Shown here piece by piece: positions 17,201 to 20,842 of a stretch of 22,148 nt of DNA. A model generated the notes under the pieces. The model saw only the letters and a list, made by a program, of their open reading frames with translations. It was not told where the DNA came from and searched no databases. The stretch's first letter is position 1, and every line of letters starts with the position of its first letter. The DNA is from Limnohabitans sp. Rim8 (GTDB lineage Bacteria; Pseudomonadota; Gammaproteobacteria; Burkholderiales; Burkholderiaceae_C). The translations under genes and the position numbers were made by a program. The DNA lies in the NCBI GenBank assembly GCA_945877725.1, contig CAMDXR010000014.1:1-22148 (forward strand), read 5' to 3'.

Positions 17201-18892
17201 ATCGGAGGCGTTTTGACGGGCGGCAACCCAAGCGTCACCGCTTTATTGGGTGATCAGGTGTTGACTGCAAGATACCTTGGAGGGGCTGCCAGACAAGAAA
17301 TCGAAGCTTATGTGGCCTTTAAATTCGGTCAAGGTGTGGCTGTGCTCAATCGTGCTGATCATGTTTACGATTTGAGCGTGGGGGCCGTTGCAAGCGTGAT
17401 GATTGATGACCGTTTGATCGTTAACAGTTTAGTGGCCAATGAAACGGTCGTGACTGCGGGCAGTGATTACGTGAATGTGGGTGCAGGCAATGATGTGGTC
17501 AAAGTTAAAGACCTAGCCTTCAGAACACTGGATGGTGGTTTGGGACGTGACACTTGGGCGCTGGATTCGGGCTACTTTGGTAGTTCAAAAATTGTTCTGG
17601 CCGATTTTGTCAGTAATTCGCGTGGCATGGGTTCGGATACTGTGGCCAATACGCGGGTCAATTCTGCAGGCTTTCACAAGTTGCAAGGATTTGAAAAAAT
17701 TGATTTATCACTGAGCACAACAAGACAAGTTTTGACGATCTCATCGGCCGATGTGAACCAGTTGTCCGAGACCAATCTGCTTGAACTTAAGTTGGGCCGT
17801 AACGATGTATTACTTACAAATAATTTTGACACCACTGAACGTGGCGCATTTCGGGTCAATGCCAGTTGGTATGACACCACTTACACAAAAGTGACAGCGG
17901 ATGGTCAAAATTTAACGCTCTACAGTTCTGGAGGCAATCAGCCCACAACCCTGAGTACAGCAAAATGGACCAGTGGCAACCAGTTGCTCCAACTTGGTCT
18001 AGACCACGCCATGATTACAGGCACATTGGTTGCTGGAAACTTCACCTATGCAGGGCTTGGAAATAACGATACTTTTACCAACGTCAGCGTGGCTTCAATT
18101 TCTCAGCGGCAGGGGATTCAATTTTCATTCGGGACTGCCTTAACCGGCCCTGTCAAAATTACTTATAACAACTCAGATCCTAGCTCGCAGTTGCTGGACG
18201 AAGATGGCCGCGGTTTTTCATCCAATATTTGGCTGGTGGGAACTGCAGTTGCCGATACCGATACGACACTCGCTGGGGTGATCACCAATCGCCTGAATGC
18301 CAGTGTTTTGTCAGCATTCGAGCAAAGTCAGGGGGTGGCGATCATTGGAGGCGGTGGTGCCGATAAATTGACGGGTGGAAGTGGTGCCGACACGCTGATT
18401 GGGGGCTTGGGCGCAGACACCTTAACCGGTGGAGACGGTGCAGACACCTTTCGTTATGTGAATGAGATAGCCGGTTCGGGTGCTGATGGAAACTTGGGTG
18501 GCACAAGGGGCGATGTGATCACTGACTTTAACTTTGGAATCAAAAACGGGGTGCTCGACGCCAAGCAGGCCGACCGGCTCGATTTGCGTGACTTATTCAC
18601 TGCCACTTTCACTGGGGACGACACTATCGATGCCCGCACGCTGGTCGATAACGGCTATCTGGGCATTACCAATGTGATTCGACGCGTCAGTGGTGTGGAA
18701 CTGACCGATTGGCAATTGTGGGTGGACCGAGATGGTAAGGACGCCGGGGGATCGAATACTTTGGGCTTGTTGGCCACCATCCAAAATATCCAGCTTGAAA
18801 ACCTGGACTCCGGCATTTCTGGCGGTGAAAGCTCTACAGAGTTGTTGCGCAGGATGTTAGAAGAAGGACGTTTGGTCGTAGCGCATGCCTGA
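1937..18892 (+). CDS. Giant RTX/Ig-like repeat adhesin, type I secreted
   Basis: This single open frame encodes 5651 residues, a probable surface or biofilm adhesin exported by the adjacent ABC transporter. Domain order by residue: BapA-like prefix 1-90; acidic linker to about 186; two Ig-like domains to 412; four 229-residue super-repeats 413-1327; mixed Ig-like stalk to about 4320; first SwmB-like domain about 4321-4435; an Ig-like domain; second SwmB-like domain about 4538-4775 with a carbohydrate-binding-like insert at 4605-4727; an Ig-like domain; LamG-like domain 4880-5133; RTX-associated region to 5470; four RTX nonapeptides 5471-5506; C-terminal secretion domain to 5651. No Sec signal peptide is seen, as expected for a type I substrate. 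I found no cysteine in the chain and no frameshift. Similar multi-domain proteins include LapA, BapA and SiiE. The actual ligand is unknown. There is no LapG-type TAAG site in the N-terminal 200 residues, so retention at the surface is unexplained. Confidence 0.93.
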   Translation: MINIQTIGAQGEQNLQLTSGASLQLQTGQSLVLNQEGVVAERRGTDLILLVPDSVGKMQELVVTGFFKPGTAVQVLLQEPGETLRVFNPQSTDVPLANVTSQQTPVLEVIRSTMQRSLTGLNTDLRLNDAQANTQSFEQKDKTLFDTSVENETENLELAEEIAIKEFPADKVETEVILLAPGTATLNLPELSFLYSDLLSVNREIAKKNPLFSGTADPFTRINLTVSDSNGSTLKVTAQVGAEGNWELALTLPQWESLSGIVTFTVQAESQTGQMGPVSNVEYLYVDALAPSVPTLSWPAASFLTRANERVINLASLESAQDANKSGSFTGTAEAGSTVKLSLKTAKGQVTTIVNAKEDGGWHWGPQLDEIEQLIKTLGTGVVTVTVQATDPLGNTGDESLPYKGKFDAEPPVAPTFFLPQSGRDFIQGASVYNRSILGRAFSGEAEEGSKIVLIMTDANGKSATTYEVFADATGWSLGITEAQWKSLGLAEGVLSLVAQSTDLAGNSNKSKALLLYLDITPPTVPELSIPDQGTVVKGAVVYNQASLAQGAVFKGAAERNSQVTLNFTDESGGVRQVKIQTDANGQWLLIPTTQLWSEFTSGSAGLKEGLLKLQVQSEDAAGNTSLMSAAQSLYFDIGAPVQPSLLFPDSSHALINDATVYNRSVLGQAFQGSAELGSKIVMIFTDENGKTVTTDPVIANVNGWRLALTQSKWESLGLAEGELAVRVQSTDIAGNSSQSAAGKIYFDISTPVTPNLVLPDVGLVVDGVTVYNKAALLLNKEFSGVAERNNEVTLTFTDEVRHVRQVKVRADATGRWVFNPGETLWNSWLSGEDGLKEGLLRLQVQSEDAAGNLSAPSISTGLYFDIHDPELPSLLIPQSTHSPIQGAPVYNRSVLGQAFNGTAETGTKIVLLVTDLNGKTVTSNEVTASSNGWSLSITEAQWKSLALAEGELSVRVQSTDIAGNRTESAPKRIYFDISTPVTPDLILPDSGLLADGVVVFNKETLTNNKVISGSAEINNEVTLTLTDKEGHARQVKVLADANGRWTFSPSQTLWDAWSAGPDGLTEGVLSLQVQSVDPAGNLSAASISKSLYFDIQDPIVPSLALPQSENAPIDGVSVYNRSLLGIAFSGSAEAGSRISLNITDKNGKTGRSIEVIAENSGWRLGITESQWNSLGFAEGVLNLIVVSTDAAGNSRQSALQKMYLDISTPVSPDLVLPELGRVLDGAAVYNKAALDANSLFSGTAESNNEVTLTLTDQQGRSRQVKTMADAAGRWVINPGTYWAEWSAGSEGLAEGLLRLQVQSEDAAGNLSAVSVVKGLYYDISVPVVVNVNAPLDVQLVDGELAINRASISQRTPFTGVAEAGSLVSLEVVDGLGRVLQSTVQANSTGAWQISFTESQMLNLQDGFLTVRAQAVDRAGNISLIKLPVQTISLHRTLPAAAQVLTLDPASDTGSGFDLTTLSDRIFNVSRPVLNGTAGANQRVVLWIDTNGDGLINGAESLTQVIVETDQAGFFSAQVPALTVKATYTYSAITLDKWGNVSNWGAAQTDPSKVKKLTLTYDPLAEGLQLDTIALDDRINDLELNTNGVNLTGFAEPSAVIQVEVRQNGVLLQTYETTANSNRAWSLTNFGQNIGLTDGLLNISVKQTDIAGNTQTVSRLGIPVRVTPLLPVFNVVMDTASNSNLLTDNTTNVVRPFITGQGQQGNGLEVVIFEAGLEIGRTNLVNGLFNWQSATPLSQGIHNLVFKVQDAATGSVSAQELSLGITIDSLVVAPLVNVVSGDDFVSAQEYSAGLVITGTVEAGANVSLRLRTGSIELTVTSANIVYVDTVGSTTRQWRYDVDNATASILGDSLISIVATQRDLAGNDSALLPNDTGVGTRSFTLNRQLLSAPNLLDLYSGDVANNLPGDDSGISNQDNVTNKNAVLLKTTVSQAGFTVNVFDDTDQDGVYTTNVDTLLGSGVSGTGGATNVNVTLAEGVHNLRAWVVGFNGQQSAPNAPLTVTVDQSVALVSDLLISGNNSVNASEKLLGTNISGRGEPSAQVSLSFQDAQGLNRLALSGINVGSDGIWSASLNAAQLAGLGNDGSLTLTATQTDKAGNISGASSQVFIIDTLGPRIPAGTELSGPAGLNNSGPWNDSDGVTWGDLFVFNASTGLIEARTIIVNVAIPTFISIGGNIAEIGDVVTLTWGSLKVNQVLLQADLIRGYAEVRLNGTQIDTAGVYAGLNVTANLKDAVGNKSAEYIVLNGIQVPLSARAPILVLDDASQNLGNNLDQNWYSNNSYFGTTDSKSFAFSGIAEIGASVEIGYLVAGIWQGVGTTLADIETGTYSFTTNMPSTMPDGIYRMQARIQGLGTISSSSVSVLVLDTSHPLSPTVTQTNATFGGDGFVNTTERNAVALTGTSEPWAKLSVQLVNVSTGVVGSTVSVQANGVGLWSRPIGVVDWGQVGEGSIELRIWQTDLAGNSSRSTDSNGVITGQVVRTVVYDARANLPTLNSIAGDGFINAIEVLNNNRISGGGEPLATITLGITGSSGSLSFSSIQVGPNGVWSLDLTSVQLALLGEGTVSLALYQVDQAGNTSATLLKSFVIDKTISAPSLDVNIASDDVINASEKQLGVNLAGNAERGANVSISLTDALNTVKNFYAEVGSNGRYSLLLTSADLDGLADGTLTVSVGQTDAAGNVSSTASRSLTLKATPLNQTVTVDAVSGGDDRVSYTEQSGNIILQGSAPQGTLVNLVLVGAKGDLRLNPSVSAVGAWSYSLSPAQMATLGTGQVRVQAWANDTADNTTAVTTRNFLLEGVEPAPKLNTVATDGTINQAESLSSNGVFLSGTGVVGHVVNLELTGRNGQVLTLNALVGSDGTWVTRGLKSVDVQTFGEGEVAVRIQQKASSSAANNDPNLASAVVSAIFDIDTMSPSLPAAGSVAINQANFYNNNTSAAKDGQISLQEAQNGFALAIPIRDSNNELTIGVGDKISLYWGNTKLDVILQASDISNIGSSYIYFLNVPSSTIAQQGSGVLQVKVGYSDVSGNSSSLFTLVNSLAVVAPPPPPLLDTVNGDGFVNKAEYLNLNLGLSNTISISGSAASTEGVILVELNNSQEAGRGAEFRRLVIPNVVVSNSSTWRIDLTAADLDAIGEGVISIKASFIRTSDRAISPAVLGSFGFDKTAPNLPSALSQIRTDEANAVSELAGGLIVTGGAVTEAAKTVLVRVALPENAQAGDKVSLFWGTSTAAVTALVTTIDLQAGYVAVAVAPSIITSVGDTNSLTVSVFFTDAAGNQGATRNIWTGAVDAVPSPASLSALQFGDWLSLSESNIANGWQVSGTSAVSTPVQLTLTGFSGRTVEKSTVSNGTVWTISLTAAEAAHLGDGKVDLSVVQLDATQNPSAATTGFFTIDLTPPGAPTVDIPVPNLTYAQAQSGHVFTGSAERGARVTVTFERGANTIIREVVTDSRGDWRVRLESADFVTLAANNAAGSVNITATQLDEAENLSVFSSPKSFNYTSVVMTAPTFSAVTGLLLDGSDLVIGSTDINYAQNIPMVLSGISTPGLQVHLTILVGPTPSVFDIQVDPLGRWQLSLTQSEFNALGQGLASMSATTQQLDLQGLVINESLVNSLLLGNFQSFTIDTVAPTFVATRILGSGLNGNAKVGDFIDIIVFANEALSITGTPSVVILGFDVNGTGTRTATYDPSISALLGTNQIAMRYEVQSGDIATSGALQISGGLLLTASSSVRDLAGNNANLTMVAKLADTVEVDTSVPNAPALTNVDASNASSPGAAWINLSEANATVQLQVGLQGTNAVTGDTLELLWIQVPNITNRGLDIFPSSPFTVGLSASDISANTVSMQVPLNVIGLMQGVGAIRLRLVDKSGNASNYSPDQLVDIDTLQPLILNTNTWMVDNKIGQAEASAVSNLTGFGAETGASIEAKITQDASTYNLLSSDITVNANGTWVLNSSPLQNIINAIPDGDFAVEYRQIDSHGNAGLWSSSRYFKDTSPPNAPGAPRIPLAADGWINAMDAESLTIEVSLIGTGVRANDTVRVRGLTQPFSKTLTSADVLNNKVIFTINKDAILQPLGEAARPGLQVLAEIEDGGGNLSPVSSVLILGLDTNVNMPGVVLNALTDGIIGNEAISSQSFSGLGVEAGSTLEIRITGISGRTLSLVPTVASDGTYASILTPGDFVTLGEGAANYSVVQTDIAGNVSLTKTGVFEITLTTPEPIIADFASDNVVGVSLGQSEWLNTLPLSGSASTNAVIDVDVYLSDQTTPVITGLSTTTGTNGLWSLDITPANFASLRSAAGVSSFTAYFKITATLNGSTSNAVTQTFLVSADSPAISSTVTRFDANGDGANNDGLQISFNEAVRVLDLSSLSTAFVTSRNWGTGSRIEAINSVSANGVQFAQNYKIYLGADSTITVNDVIGVVQSRIVNVGGNPAAAAQSFSVPSLAKPLTLTPPLFISGDNLVSNAEINGVSVTYTHQNAVSGDSIRVFVDGKLLRTITPTASTSSSSIAVSSVDWGGDGTHVLTTQYVNSLGQTSVFSFPKTVQVDTSINPDILNIRILSDVNTVGGSSGGGDVVRVTFKEAINLQSSGLGAEWGSGTRLLASGIQYVPVLINGAFDTNLGGWTTAPNSGVAPTWVSPGQMQFSNSTAVSGGVAYQNITTTAGNLYTLSFDQVGASSMSVGAYSNNSSLSTMTSNATGTNTLTFRATGATTTLSFSDASSVIGPNVTIDNVTVSGGLSKSWDITLGTNATLSGTTGNINLTGIQDGAGNSGTIAALVPADIYSTPAAIKITNVATNNVVNSSEKSTTRSVNVDLMGAATGDVVQLFMDGQLIGSKILLANELASATIQLDSTASWGADGQRSLSAEIQRGSGTVVTSPTRNVQISADDSHWSSINGVIWFDPDALSETVGSKVASWTDSSGHGINAVQPTINQQPVLIRNIQGNLSLYFDTTSGSVLGFDDTNNPGNANGLLPNTADSLTMITSMQVYGQSNWPFAFVVKNDNSVAGSTGRGWGMSATANADGGRSYVLAWDNFGTTAGDVQVVNSLSYNQWLVYSGQVNNNNGNNYISELYGNGLLLGSATVNGSVGLSAPKASIGGVLTGGNPSVTALLGDQVLTARYLGGAARQEIEAYVAFKFGQGVAVLNRADHVYDLSVGAVASVMIDDRLIVNSLVANETVVTAGSDYVNVGAGNDVVKVKDLAFRTLDGGLGRDTWALDSGYFGSSKIVLADFVSNSRGMGSDTVANTRVNSAGFHKLQGFEKIDLSLSTTRQVLTISSADVNQLSETNLLELKLGRNDVLLTNNFDTTERGAFRVNASWYDTTYTKVTADGQNLTLYSSGGNQPTTLSTAKWTSGNQLLQLGLDHAMITGTLVAGNFTYAGLGNNDTFTNVSVASISQRQGIQFSFGTALTGPVKITYNNSDPSSQLLDEDGRGFSSNIWLVGTAVADTDTTLAGVITNRLNASVLSAFEQSQGVAIIGGGGADKLTGGSGADTLIGGLGADTLTGGDGADTFRYVNEIAGSGADGNLGGTRGDVITDFNFGIKNGVLDAKQADRLDLRDLFTATFTGDDTIDARTLVDNGYLGITNVIRRVSGVELTDWQLWVDRDGKDAGGSNTLGLLATIQNIQLENLDSGISGGESSTELLRRMLEEGRLVVAHA
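2496..3172 (+). repeat. Two divergent Ig-like domains before the super-repeat array
   Basis: Residues about 187-412 hold two beta-sandwich repeats. Each has the usual order: an F-[ST]-G-T-A-[DE] strand (FSGTADP, FTGTAEAG), a G-x-W strand, a VTVQA strand, and a closing P-x-VP or PPVAP linker. They are clearly related to the following array but less regular, with a long charged insertion (QLDEIEQLIKTLG) in the second. Confidence 0.65.
3173..5917 (+). repeat. Four tandem copies of a 229-residue (687-bp) A+B Ig-like super-repeat
   Basis: Copies are 3173-3859, 3860-4546, 4547-5233 and 5234-5917. Each copy has an A domain (111 residues, marked by VYNRS, TEAQW/TESQW-type and QSTD-AGN motifs) and a B domain (118 residues, marked by VYNKA or VYNQA, a conserved tryptophan-rich LW strand and QVQSEDAAGN). 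The A landmark VYNRS recurs at 3230, 3917, 4604 and 5291, and the B landmark at 3560, 4247, 4934 and 5621. Every step is exactly 687 bases. The fourth B domain is one codon shorter (NPGTYW in place of NPGETLW-type), which makes the last copy 684 bp. Copies differ at many synonymous and amino-acid positions, so duplication is not recent, yet spacing is kept. Confidence 0.9.
5918..14896 (+). repeat. Heterogeneous Ig-like stalk of the adhesin
   Basis: About 3000 residues form a string of divergent bacterial Ig-like domains of roughly 90-130 residues. At least three classes can be told apart. One carries SDTGSG or DNTTN-type starts (around 6280-7240 and 7610-7960; Big_13-like). A second starts with a D-[GDN]-x-[VI]-N-x-x-E motif and ends AGN(V/T)S (several between about 7.27 and 11.4 kb). 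A third carries a GD-x-V-x-L-x-WG strand (around 8.48, 10.84, 11.58, 13.33 and 14.02 kb). A cadherin/Swm-like unit with a GDFIDIIVFANEAL stretch lies near 12.8-13.2 kb. A five-proline linker sits at 11066-11080. Exact domain boundaries cannot be set by eye. Confidence 0.75.
6401..6436 (+). other. EF-hand-type calcium loop in the adhesin stalk
   Basis: Residues 1489-1500 read DTNGDGLINGAE. This fits the canonical twelve-residue EF-hand loop: acidic or amide ligands at positions 1, 3 and 5, Gly at 6, Ile at 8 and Glu at 12. Related but incomplete loops occur at 7763 (DTDQDG, no acid at position 12) and 14939 (DANGDG). Calcium binding here is inferred from the motif alone. Confidence 0.6.
14897..15243 (+). 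other. First SwmB-like domain of the adhesin
   Basis: Residues about 4321-4435 have the features of SwmB-type bacterial surface repeats: an opening calcium-like loop (DANGDG), an LQISFNEAV strand, a WGTGSR turn and a YKIYLGADSTI strand. The same WG-x-G-x-R turn and L-x-F/V-x-EA strand recur in the second copy about 700 bases downstream. Family naming is tentative. Confidence 0.5.
15555..16260 (+). other. Second SwmB-like domain with a carbohydrate-binding-like domain inserted
   Basis: The host domain starts like the first copy (VRVTFKEAI strand, then WGSGTR) and resumes at SWDITLGTNATLSG, matching YKIYLGADSTI of the first copy. Between them, at 15749-16117 (residues 4605-4727), is about 123 residues of unrelated sequence. 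It has the hallmarks of a CBM4/9-like jelly roll: an opening NGAFDTNLGGW, a central YTLSFDQ strand, an L-x-F-x-A strand and a closing TIDNVTV strand. Such modules often bind polysaccharides, but no ligand can be named. Confidence 0.65.
16574..17335 (+). other. LamG-like (concanavalin-fold) domain of the adhesin
   Basis: Residues 4880-5133 show the pattern of LamG/Laminin_G_3-like domains in secreted proteins. They include VIWFDPDAL, then VASWTDSSGHGINAVQ, a QQPVLI strand, LSLYFDTT, a central MITSMQVYG strand and a closing RQEIEAYVAFKFG helix. These domains commonly bind glycans or protein ligands, often with calcium. It lies near the end exported first, so it is probably at the outer tip of the fibre. 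Confidence 0.72.
17336..18346 (+). other. RTX-associated region before the nonapeptide block
   Basis: Residues 5134-5470 contain two isolated RTX-like turns (VNVGAGNDVVKV near 17475 and DGGLGRDTW near 17530). A segment of the kind LQGFEKIDLSLSTT...LTISSADV follows, which is common just upstream of RTX blocks in type I secreted adhesins. The later part (about 17780-18340) contains FRVNASWYD and DEDGRGF and was not recognised. Confidence 0.55.
18347..18454 (+). repeat. Four tandem RTX calcium-binding nonapeptides
   Basis: Residues 5471-5506 are four consecutive nine-residue units: GGGGADKLT, GGSGADTLI, GGLGADTLT and GGDGADTFR. They match the GGxGxDxUx consensus that folds into a calcium-bound beta-roll outside the cell. 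Four units is a short block for a protein of this size. Confidence 0.93.
18455..18892 (+). other. C-terminal type I secretion target domain
   Basis: The last 145 residues run from the RTX block through DVITDFNFG and ADRLDLRDLF, then a GVELTDWQLWVDRDG segment, to TELLRRMLEEGRLVVAHA. This order, a D-x-I-x-DF strand, a D-x-LDL-x-DLL helix and a final L-x-x-x-L-x-x-G-x-L-V-V, is typical of the VC_A0849-type secretion domain. It is the uncleaved signal read by the ABC exporter. Confidence 0.85.
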
Positions 18893-18958
18893 CAACTGAC
18901 ATCCAGACCCTATTTTCGGAGGTATCGCGTTCCCAGTTTTTTCAGATTGTTGGTGTGG

Positions 18959-18981
18959 CTGGGGCCTTTTCAGGGCCCCAG
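18959..18981. terminator. Hairpin between convergent genes, possible terminator
   Basis: CTGGGGCC (18959-18966) and GGCCCCAG (18974-18981) form a perfect 8-bp stem with a 7-base loop. It lies 66 bases after the adhesin stop and overlaps the stop codon of the minus-strand ATPase gene. Only three T follow it on the plus strand and none on the minus strand, so efficient intrinsic termination is uncertain. The rest of 18893-18958 shows no gene. Confidence 0.4.
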
Positions 18982-19581
18982 TTTCAACAAATGGGTCATG
19001 GGAAAATTTTCAGGCACTTCATAGTCCGCCACAACCCAAGCCCTGTTAACAGCCTCGGCCGCTTCTGTCAAAAATTCCTTGATGACCCGAATGGAGGCCG
19101 AGTCTAGGGAGGCAAACGGTTGGTCCAGCAGGGTCACGGTGGCGCCCGAAGCCAAAGCGGCGATCAACATGACTTTGCGGCGGCTCCCGGTCGACAGCAT
19201 GTCAAGCTGTTTATGTCGGTGGCGTTGCATGTCCAGAGCTTGGGCCAAATCTTCTAGCAGTTCGGTGTTCCAGCGTGGGTATTGACTTTGCAGACTGTCC
19301 CAGCAGGCTTGCACCGTTAAATGGTCGTGTTTTGCATGGCTCAGGTCGGCCCAAAAGACATCCCCCGACGAAATTTGAAGCGTCCCGCTGAGGGGGCTCA
19401 AATCACCTCCCAAAATTCGCAGCAGACTGGTTTTACCCGTGCCTACGTCGCCACAAATCCAGTTCAGGCCTGCTGGCCAAGAAAAACTCAAGTTTTTAAA
19501 AACGGCCTCCGCACCCGGGCCACCGCTCAGGTTTTGAACTTGCAACAAATAAGGATCCAAAAGGCAGGTTTTAGACGACAT
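18970..19581 (-). CDS. Small orphan ABC ATPase with degenerate catalytic motifs
   Basis: This 203-residue protein is a single nucleotide-binding domain with no membrane segment and no permease gene beside it. Walker A is GDVGTGKT (44-51). The other motifs are altered: the Q-loop position reads FWADLSH without a clear glutamine, the signature is LSTGS (129-133), Walker B is TLLDQP with Gln154 where the catalytic glutamate normally sits, and the switch-histidine region reads VVADYE. It could bind ATP but hydrolyse it slowly. The size and overall look are CcmA-like, but I would not name it so. It starts 41 bases from nudB in the opposite direction and ends against the adhesin. Its GC-richer style fits the right-hand genes, not the adhesin. 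No clear ribosome site is seen before its ATG. Confidence 0.8.
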   Translation of the reverse strand: MSSKTCLLDPYLLQVQNLSGGPGAEAVFKNLSFSWPAGLNWICGDVGTGKTSLLRILGGDLSPLSGTLQISSGDVFWADLSHAKHDHLTVQACWDSLQSQYPRWNTELLEDLAQALDMQRHRHKQLDMLSTGSRRKVMLIAALASGATVTLLDQPFASLDSASIRVIKEFLTEAAEAVNRAWVVADYEVPENFPMTHLLKLGP

Positions 19582-19622
19582 GGCTCAATCGTATCAAGGC
19601 GTGGCTTGCCTAAAATAACTCG
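19582..19622. promoter_or_regulatory. Short divergent intergenic region
   Basis: Only 41 bases separate the divergent ATGs of the ATPase and nudB genes. A TAAAAT hexamer at 19611-19616 is too close to the nudB ATG for a normal leader. At least one of the promoters must therefore extend into a coding region or lie elsewhere. No Shine-Dalgarno is visible on either side. Confidence 0.25.
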
Positions 19623-20087
19623 ATGAACGCAAAACTGTACAAAATTCCACAATCTGTGCTGGTCGTGATCTACACCCCCAGTGCGAAGGTGTTGCTGATT
19701 CGGCGCACCGATGTGGGCACTTGGCAGTCCGTGACCGGCAGCAAAGACCACTTGCACGAGAGTTGGGAGACGACGGCGGTGCGCGAGGTTCAAGAGGAAA
19801 CCGGTATCGACGCATTGGCTACGAGTTGCTGTTTACAAGACTGGCAACTGGAAAATGTGTACGAAATTTACCCGGCTTGGCGCTGGCGCTACAACCCCGA
19901 GGTGAGCCACAACACCGAGCGGGTATTCGGTTTGCGGGTGCCCGACAACACGCCCATCACCTTGAGCCCTGCCGAACACACTGAATGGCGCTGGCTGCCC
20001 TGGCAGGAGGCGGCTGACCAATGTTTTTCACCCTCCAATGCCGAGGCGATCCTGATGCTCCCGAGGTTTGAAACCCAGCTCGTTTAA
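19623..20087 (+). CDS. nudB: Dihydroneopterin triphosphate diphosphatase (Nudix)
   Basis: NudB removes pyrophosphate from dihydroneopterin triphosphate early in folate synthesis, in the cytoplasm. The 154-residue length fits the family. The start KLYKIPQSVLVVIYT parallels E. coli NudB (KVYKRPVSILVVIYA) and supports ATG 19623. WQSVTGS (34-40) leads into the Nudix box, in which Gly39, Glu46, Arg54-Glu55 and Glu58-Glu59 are all present. Six residues instead of the usual five lie between Gly39 and Glu46. The later RYNPEVSHNTE stretch matches the NudB-specific RYAPGVTRNTE. It is the first gene of a tight operon; the next gene starts two bases after its stop. Nothing ties the other operon members directly to folate. 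Confidence 0.88.
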   Translation: MNAKLYKIPQSVLVVIYTPSAKVLLIRRTDVGTWQSVTGSKDHLHESWETTAVREVQEETGIDALATSCCLQDWQLENVYEIYPAWRWRYNPEVSHNTERVFGLRVPDNTPITLSPAEHTEWRWLPWQEAADQCFSPSNAEAILMLPRFETQLV

Positions 20088-20089
20088 AC

Positions 20090-20842
20090 ATGCTGCAGCC
20101 CCACGAACACCCGATTTTGAGAGTGGCCACCTACAACATTCACAAAGGTGTTCAGGGCTTGGGGCCCGCGCGCAGGCTGGAGATACACAACCTGGGGCAT
20201 GCTGTGGAGCAGCTGGATGCCGACTTGGTTTGCTTGCAAGAGGTGCGCCGTATGCACCGCCGCGAAGAGCGCCACTTTGCGCATTGGCCCAGCCAGCCAC
20301 AGGCTGAGTACCTGGCCCCCGAAGGTTATGAAGCGGTCTACCGAACCAACGCGATCACCCGCCACGGCGAGCATGGCAACGCCTTGTTGTCGCGATGGCC
20401 GGTGCTGTCACACCAGCATCAAGACATGTCTGACCATCGGTTTGAGCAGCGTGGTTTGTTGCACACCGAGGTTCAGATCATTGACCGTGTGGTGCACGTC
20501 ATCGTAGTTCACCTGGGCTTGATACCCGCCAGTCGGTTGCGCCAAGTGGCGCAATTGTTGGACTTTATTGATCAAAACATTGCAGTCAGCGCCCCGGTTC
20601 TGGTGGCCGGAGACTTTAACGACTGGGGCACCGGGTTGGGCAGACGCATGGCGGGTGCGGGGTTTGCAGAGTGGCGCGAACAGCCTACGCCAACTTACCC
20701 CTCGCGCCTGCCCTTGAACCAACTGGACCATGTTTACGCTCGGGGGCTGATACCGGTTCATGCCATGGCCCCATCGGGGCGCATTTGGCGGCGCATGTCG
20801 GATCACTTGCCACTGGTGGCTGAATTTGCCTGGGCAGATTGA
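20090..20842 (+). CDS. Endonuclease/exonuclease/phosphatase-family protein (YbhP-like)
   Basis: This 250-residue protein belongs to the metal-dependent EEP superfamily (DNase I, exonuclease III, phosphodiesterases). The active-site signatures are complete: TYNIHKG with Asn16, LQEV with metal-binding Glu51, HGNALLSR (95-102), VHLG with His141, GDFND with Asp175 and Asn177, LDHVY (212-216) and SDHLPL with Asp238-His239. No signal peptide or membrane segment is seen, so it is probably cytoplasmic. The substrate is unknown. The next gene encodes cardiolipin synthase B, the same pairing as ybhP-ybhO in E. coli, which suggests a role near phospholipid or phosphodiester metabolism. It starts two bases after the nudB stop, and its stop overlaps the next start. 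Confidence 0.85.
   Translation: MLQPHEHPILRVATYNIHKGVQGLGPARRLEIHNLGHAVEQLDADLVCLQEVRRMHRREERHFAHWPSQPQAEYLAPEGYEAVYRTNAITRHGEHGNALLSRWPVLSHQHQDMSDHRFEQRGLLHTEVQIIDRVVHVIVVHLGLIPASRLRQVAQLLDFIDQNIAVSAPVLVAGDFNDWGTGLGRRMAGAGFAEWREQPTPTYPSRLPLNQLDHVYARGLIPVHAMAPSGRIWRRMSDHLPLVAEFAWAD

Noticed and set aside
18937..18942. Run of six T after the adhesin as an intrinsic terminator
   Set aside because: No stable stem precedes it; only a 3-bp pairing can be drawn upstream.
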